NCBI GenBank assembly: GCA_009760855.2 | Contig: WPIO01000071.1 | Location: forward strand, 807,001 to 871,000 | Length of the DNA stretch: 64,000 nt | Source of the DNA: Cristatella mucedo | Lineage: Eukaryota; Bryozoa; Phylactolaemata; Cristatellidae | Direction: 5' to 3' | Part shown: in pieces, positions 58,150-64,000 of the stretch | Layout: every line of letters begins with the position of its first letter | Position numbering within the stretch: the stretch's first letter is position 1 | Position numbers and translations under genes: made by a program | The notes under the pieces: model-generated | Databases searched by the model: none | Told to the model about the DNA's origin: nothing | The model's input: the letters and a program-made list of their open reading frames with translations, nothing else

Positions 58150-59510
58150 TGCAATTGCTGAAACCGTCGCGGTCAGTTCAAAGAAGGTGAGAGGCAGGGG
58201 GAGTGGCGGATATCCCAGGTCAAAATGCGGCGTCGCAGGTCACCGGCACGAGCCGGTGGTGCGGTAACATCCGCAGCGCGCCACCTCACGTCACTTTAGG
58301 CTTCTTTAGCCGCGTTCGAGCCGGAACTTTGTCGCGAAACGAGCGACTACGGACGGTCCGCGCAGCTCCGTCAGCCGGATGCGCGAGTACTAGGTTGGCC
58401 ACAACTCGAACACGTGACCACCGCCGGCGCCGCGCGCTCCGAGAAGCACGGCGGCGATCGCTGTTCAGTTCAGCAGAGCGTAAAATGCGCCGCTGAAGAA
58501 TCGTCGTCCGCGAGTAATCTCGAGTTCAATTAGCATTCTGTAATGTGGTGATAATTTTTTTCATTTGGTTTCCATCTTGTTTTCCACGGCTGGTGATTAC
58601 TGCCCACTGCGGCTCCTGTGAGCTGCATTCGCCTAATGTCGCCGATGCGTTTGGCTAACTCGACATTTAATTCTCTAAAGTGACGCGCGAAAGATCGTAG
58701 GCAGACGAGCGGAAAGCGCTCGCCAGCCCACGTGACTCTTAACCAATTCGTGAACGGTAGGTCAGTTCGTCGAAACTGGCAGAGGACCTCGCGTCTGGCA
58801 GTTCTAACATGTGCTTCCCGTTATGTTTAAGTCCCATTTCGCCGTAAAAGAGTTCCACCAAATTTGGTAAATCTGACTCACAGCGTTCATCGAGAGATAC
58901 CACATTCACTCGCCTGATCATACAGGGCGAGCGTCGTAGCATGCGCGATGACATCGGAGTTGATTACACGAACGAATAATGCAACGACACCGCTAACAGT
59001 GGCATCTTGCATCATCTAGTGTCCTGCTTCGTGCGGTGTCTTGTGTCCTGCTGTTTCCTTCTCAAAGCTCGAACCAAAGCTCGTTTATTACACCGAGCCA
59101 CTCTGAACTGAACTGCTCTGCTCCGACAACCGGATGCGCACGAGTGAGGCTGTGCGAAACAGCATTAAGTCACGTGACTGCCACTCAGTGCCCTCGTGCT
59201 ACGAAGCGCGAACGACGTTTCTGGGCATGCGAAGCACACACAGCCAAATTCTGTGAGCACTATTAACTGCCTCTACTATTAATAAAAGATGGAAATACGA
59301 CGCTTGTAAATCCTCCTGATCGCCGAACTGATTCGCATTCATTCTCAGGCACTGCTGGCTGTGGTGGGCAGTAAGCAGTAATGTGTGAATGGTAACCTGA
59401 GAAACTCGGCGTGCACGAGAACTCAAAAGGACGATTCGCACTACTGATGGAATGAATGCTGGGAGCAGCAACAGCGAGTGGAATTTAATTGTCTTTTCAA
59501 ACGTCAAGTC
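58150..59510. other. Upstream region of gene E, no gene seen
   Basis: I see no exon of the family and no mobile element in this stretch. It is moderately GC-rich close to the promoter and plain beyond about 58.5 kb. Confidence 0.5.
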
Positions 59511-60545
59511 GGGAGGAATGGCGGTCAGATTTGAAACCGTCGGAATCTGCTGCGGCAACTGAGAAACTGAATGCTCGCCTTGCTGATATTCGATCCTGGA
59601 TGTCGGAAAACTTCCTGAAATCAAATGATGATAAGACCGAACTGCTGCTCATAGGACACCCTAAGCGTGTGGCTGGATTAAAATGCTTTGCTGTTCTAAT
59701 AGGTGATGCTATTGTTCGACCATCACCACGTGCTCGCAATATAAGTGTCGTGTTCGACAGCTGCCTCAATTTCAAAAGCTTCATTCAGAAGACTGCCTCT
59801 ACAGCTAGCCATCACATCCGATCCCTATCCAAGATTAGGAGCTGTCTCCCACAGTGGCTTGTAAAAAATTAAACTAGCTCTTTAGTTCTGTCTCAACTTG
59901 ATTATTGTAATTCCCTTTTGGCTGGGCTGCCAAAGAAAGCTATTACAGCGGACAATGGATATGGCTGCAAGGCTAGTCTTCAAGTCCCGGTGGTTTGAGC
60001 ACGTGTCACCTCTGCTGAAAAAGCTAGGATGGTTGCCGGTTGAGCAAAGGATACAGAGCAAAGTTCTTAAGCTGACCCACAAGGCTCGCCACGGCTTGGC
60101 TCCTTCGTACCTAGCTGAACTGCTGCATCAGTTTCAGCCTGTTCGCGCCCTCGAGTCCTGTGTGCACAATAAATTAACTGTCCCATTCCTCCACTTAGAG
60201 ACAGCTGGCGACAGAAGCTTTAGCTCTGCAGGTCCTAGACTGTGGAACTCGCTTCTACAATTCTTACGAAACGACAACTACTCTCCTACTGCCGACTATG
60301 GCACATTCTTTTCTGTGGTTCTGAGCTGCTACTTCCATGCTACTCATTACCTCAACTGCTCTCCTGACTCTGCTATGCTTCCCACTTTCTCTTTGTTGCG
60401 TGAGACGAAATCTGTTGGCTACCAAATTCGTACCGAAAGCCGCTTAGGCTGTGAGTGGGCTATACAAGTCTCTCCTGCGTAACACTCACCTGGTCTTTAT
60501 GACTTTGTGGAGTTACAGACACATTTAGTTACATTACATTACATT
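59511..60545 (+). mobile_element. LINE family 2 relic (reverse transcriptase C-terminus and 3' end)
   Basis: 5'-truncated. Frames give IRSWMSENFLKSNDDKTELL (about 59.6 kb), LDYCNSLLAGLPKKA (about 59.9 kb), HKARHGLAPSYLAELL (about 60.08 kb) and RLWNSLLQFLR (about 60.24 kb), with frame changes between them. It ends in TTACATTACATTACATTACG, the family's terminal repeat. Close to the relic at 7.3-9.0 kb. Confidence 0.85.
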
Positions 60546-60659
60546 ACGATGAGCTGCAGGCTGTAGGAGCCTACGTGTTCGAGGTACTGTCTTCGAAGGA
60601 TTGAAGCAAGGCTAGAGGCACTTCTACACGACTTGAGTGAGAGGGACTGTTCAAATGAT

Positions 60660-60745
60660 TGCCAACCCAGACTAGGAAGTATTTATGATAGCTAGGCTTG
60701 GAGCGAGAGAATGAAGGGAAAAACAAGTGAATCACGTGATTTTCC
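60660..60745. repeat. R1 repeat fragment
   Basis: Starts ACCCAGACTAGGAAGTATTT and continues through GGAGCGAGAGAATGAAGGGA; a diverged left half of R1. Confidence 0.5.
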
Positions 60746-60964
60746 TTGAATTCGCTGCGACATCACTTATTGAGCGGCGGCCTAGCTTCTTGTATTTCGA
60801 TCATGGCCTTCCTACGACCTTCCCGCGACTCTAGTTTGACCTACTTGACCCTCCTCTGACGTCAGTCGATGCAGCGATTATCACGGGCCTAGCAGCGCCG
60901 GACGGCTGAAGGGACGTGTCACTGTCAGCAGCAGGAGAGCTGTTGACGTTGCCTAAGAATTTCA

Positions 60965-62585
60965 GAAATGAGTTAAGAGTAATAACTATAATGATCTTGA
61001 TAAAGCGCCATCAGAAAACTTAATCTCTTTCTAGGCGCTTTACATTTGCTGCAATGGGAACTGCAATTGAATGGTTGGTAAGTAAAATCATGCTTGAAAA
61101 ACAAACACAATGAATAATATGGTTGGGGGTGACATGCACATGGCCAGCATGCAAATGTGGTTAGTGGCAGCATGCACAGTGTCAACACGCATACGCACAT
61201 GAAAGACGAATCACAGGGACCCACTAAATGCTGACCTAAATAGGTGTTTTTCAGTTCCTTTTAAATGTGGTCAGGTCAGGGGATGTTCTGACGCAGGTCG
61301 GGAGGGAATTCCAGGCTTTGGGAGCATACGAACTAAATGCACGGTCTCCAAATGATTTAAGGTTTGTACGAAGTATTTCTATACTGTTGGATTCCGAAAA
61401 GCGGGTGGTACGATGCTTGGCCTGATGGGGGAGTAAATCTGAGAGATAGGCTGGAGCCATAGAATGAAGTGACCTAAACGTGAGCGACAAAACCTTGAAT
61501 TCAATCCGTTGCTTGACTGGTAGCCAGTGCAGGTCGGCAAGAAGTGGAGTAATGTGGCAACTGCGACGCTCACGACAGACAAGCCTAGCTACAGAGTTTT
61601 GCACCATCTGCAATCGCCTGATCGCACATGCTGGTAGGCCAGTAAGCAGTGAGTTGCAGAAGTTGAGACGGGATTTCGCGAATGCATGGACCAACTTGGA
61701 CGTGGTATCCTTATCTAAACAAGCCCGAATTTTAGCAATGTTATGAAGCTGAAAATAGGCGGATTTGACTGTGGAGCTGATATGGTCGTCTAACGAGAGG
61801 TCATTTGGAATATGACACCTAGATTTCGAGCTGATTCAACAGGAGATATGCTGGCAGAGCCAATTTTGAGAGTCAGCCTTTCCAATCTCTGAATCACACT
61901 GGGTTTGCCCATAACTAGTAAGTTAGTTTTATCATCGTTTAGTTTTAGAAAATTAGCTGCCATCCGTGTGCAGATGTCATCAATGCATGCAGCAAGTGAG
62001 TTGAGAGAATTCGAGGTGCTCGAAGGCTGCGAGGGATCAAAGCAAAGGTACAACTGAGTGTCATCCGCATAGAAATGAAAGCCTAGATTGTGCTTGGCAA
62101 TCACATCAGCAAGAGGCAGAGTATAAACCGTGAAAAGAACCAGACCTAGCACTGAGCCCTGAGGTACTCCATATTTCAGAGGTACTTCAGATGATCTTTG
62201 TCCATTCACGTCAATACTCTGGAGTCTCCCACTGAGATAGGACCTGAACCACTGCAGAGCAGTGCCAGTGATGCCAGGCGAGATGAGAGGCGCTCTAGAA
62301 GAACTTTGCGATCGATGGTATCAAAAGCTGCCGAAAGATCAAGCAAAACAAGCAGAGACACTCTACCCATGTCTGCATTCCTAAGTAGGTCGTTGTATAC
62401 CCTAAGCAATGCTGACTCTTGTGGACTGATTAGCTCTAAAGCCAGACTGGAACTTACTAGCAAGGTGTGAGGTTTCAATATATGAGTTCAGCTGGTTCGC
62501 CACGACCCGTTCGAGTGTCTTTGATAGGAATGGTAGAAGGGAGACTGGGCGGTAGTTGCTTAAGTTCTCTTGGTCTAGTGAGTTT
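60965..62585 (-). mobile_element. LINE family 1, reverse-transcriptase region and 3' end
   Basis: The best-preserved LINE here. Reading down the minus strand: NYRPVSLLPFLSKTLERVV (about 62.5 kb), LLDLSAAFDTIDRKVLLERL (about 62.3 kb), YGVPQGSVLGLVLF (about 62.15 kb), FHFYADDTQLYL with the catalytic YADD box (about 62.07 kb), AANFLKLNDDKTNLL (about 61.95 kb), WNSLPTCVRTSPDLTTFKRN (about 61.27 kb), then the family tail (GTAAAGCGCCTAGAAAGAG) to about 60,970. It is 5'-truncated and has frame breaks, for example between 62,206 and 62,209. Confidence 0.88.
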
Positions 62586-62629
62586 CACATTGTAGGACCT
62601 AGTGAGTAAAGTTCTCTATCGCCAAATAT

Positions 62630-63520
62630 CTTTGAGCGCAGGCATGGAACGAGTAAGAAATTGTGTGTCTATCGACGACCTGAGGCAACGAGTAGGTTGA
62701 AAACTATGCAATTAGCTAAGCTAGTTATTGAGAAGCTAAGCCACTTGTGACCGGTCTTGTGGGTAAGTGTAGGAGTCTCATTCTGAATCCTTCAATCAAC
62801 CGGAAGCTATCGTAGGCCCTTTAGCAAAGAAAGAAACATCGGCGAACTTCTGAGATTGGTTGGCTAGCTTTGCAGGCATGCGGGTCACCAACAGTTGTGG
62901 CCTAATGGCTTTTTTGCTTTGATATCACTGCCAAAGTGGAATGGCAATAATCCAGTCTAGACAAAACCGGAGCTAGTTAAATTTCTTACAAGCCACCGAG
63001 TCAGACAGCCCCCAATATTAGGGATCTGATGGTATGACTAGCTATGGATTCAGTCATCTTGATGAAACTTTCAAAATGTAAGCAGCTGTTAAATACGACA
63101 CCTAAATTCCGAATACAAGTGATGGTCACACAAAAGCATCAGTTATTAGAAGAGTAGAGTCTTCTAGTCGTGCCACACGCTTATAGAGTCCTACGAATAG
63201 CAGTTTCGCTGTGACATCGCTCGGTTTAGGAAATTGGCCGATGTCAAGAATCAAATGTCCGCCAGGTAGCCGTTCAGTTGATCATATGCTACAATAGATT
63301 CCCTACGGCTTAAGCGACAGATAGAGCTCAGAATCAGATAATAATATTATATATATATATATATATATATAATAAATATGCAATATATATTGTATAAATA
63401 TATAATATAGATTCCGCTTAAGCGACAGATAGAGCTCAGGATCGTCGGCATAAAAGTGATGGCCGATCTCACAGGGCTGATTCGTTGTTCGCAGATGTTT
63501 ACTATGAGTAGAGAATGGCA
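62630..63520 (-). mobile_element. LINE relic with YADD remnant, minus strand
   Basis: A more decayed minus-strand LINE beside the previous one. HHFYADDPELYLSLKR-like coding lies at about 63,410-63,470. A short piece of it (TTAAGCGACAGATAGAGCTC) is repeated at 63,309-63,330, with an AT tract between. The rest recalls the RT C-terminal region in broken frames. Confidence 0.6.
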
Positions 63521-63559
63521 AAAGACCGAGAACCTAAACCCATGAGACTTACCCGGCAC

Positions 63560-64000
63560 AGAAGACACGGATTGAACAAGAATAAGACAAGAGCAGACAA
63601 AACAGATTTGAATTGCCCAGGTGCATCGTCTGTCAGACCGATTGTTTTTGTCGATCGATCGAGGTCGCCGAGATCAACAATGCTCAGTGCAGCTGATAGC
63701 TAAAGAGCAGGTAAAGAGCAGTGCACAATAAATTCACTAAACAAATAAATACAGATCTTAGAAATAGGTCCACCTAACAAGACCCTTACACAGTATTACC
63801 AGAACGTATCCACGATAGCTCCCATACCACCGCCCGTCAAACGAAGCAACACCCGGGCGTCTGACCCGCATTCGCTAATAAAAATCTCAACATATAAACA
63901 GCATTAATGAGAACTTAAAATCACCTTAATTTCCCTTGAATGGAATTGAATTGACATTTGCAAACTGATTCCAAGTGAACGATGCGCTAGTTCAATCCAA
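63560..64000. other. Terminal stretch, nothing recognised
   Basis: No exon, repeat family member or RNA gene is recognisable to the end of the window. Confidence 0.5.

Noticed and set aside
63820-63845. ACCGCCCGTCA, a string known from the 3' end of small-subunit rRNA.
   Set aside because: The flanking sequence does not match rRNA; an 11-base chance match is likely.

Overview
This looks like animal nuclear DNA, probably from an invertebrate; I cannot place the lineage. It has short exons with GT/AG borders, L2/CR1-like LINEs, a tRNA-derived SINE and many microsatellites. There are no bacterial operons or ribosome-binding sites.

The main content is a tandem cluster of astacin-family (M12A) zinc metalloprotease genes, all on the minus strand. 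Each is built as signal peptide, propeptide, basic cleavage site, astacin catalytic domain over four exons, a small six-cysteine EGF-like exon, and one or two ShKT domains. By rising coordinate they are: A (2.5-6.4 kb, scrambled pseudogene); B (10.4-16.2 kb, frame open through every exon but catalytic Glu replaced by Val, Met-turn Tyr by Phe, and no ShKT); C (19.6-24.9 kb, intact, one ShKT, 474 aa); D (38.0-44.6 kb, intact frame, two ShKT, 517 aa, Met-turn Tyr replaced by Asn); E (51.1-58.0 kb, intact, two ShKT, 504 aa). Exon lengths and phases agree between paralogs. Genes B-E share a 16-bp TATA-like promoter element upstream of exon 1.

The standout is gene D. Its 5' exons 1-6, its promoter and about 3 kb beyond them are nearly identical to C. 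Its exons 7-10 and 3' flank are nearly identical to E. The switch falls inside exon 6 at the Met-turn. The C-D and D-E spacers are also copies of each other, except that 6.87 kb (27,915-34,785) is present only in the first. This is what unequal crossing-over between exon 6 of a C-like and an E-like gene would produce: a third, hybrid protease between its parents. A and C also share a duplicated 3' half and flank.

In and between the genes lie LINE relics of two families (7.3-9.0, 16.5-16.9, 25.3-26.4, 30.0-30.3, 32.4-32.5, 45.1-46.1, 59.5-60.5, 61.0-62.6 and 62.6-63.5 kb), eight SINE copies, an interspersed repeat called R1 here, a nested inverted-repeat element, a pogo/Tigger-like MITE, a vestigial astacin intron-2/exon-2 relic in two copies, and several micro- and minisatellites. 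I found no other convincing host gene. The last 0.5 kb shows nothing recognisable.
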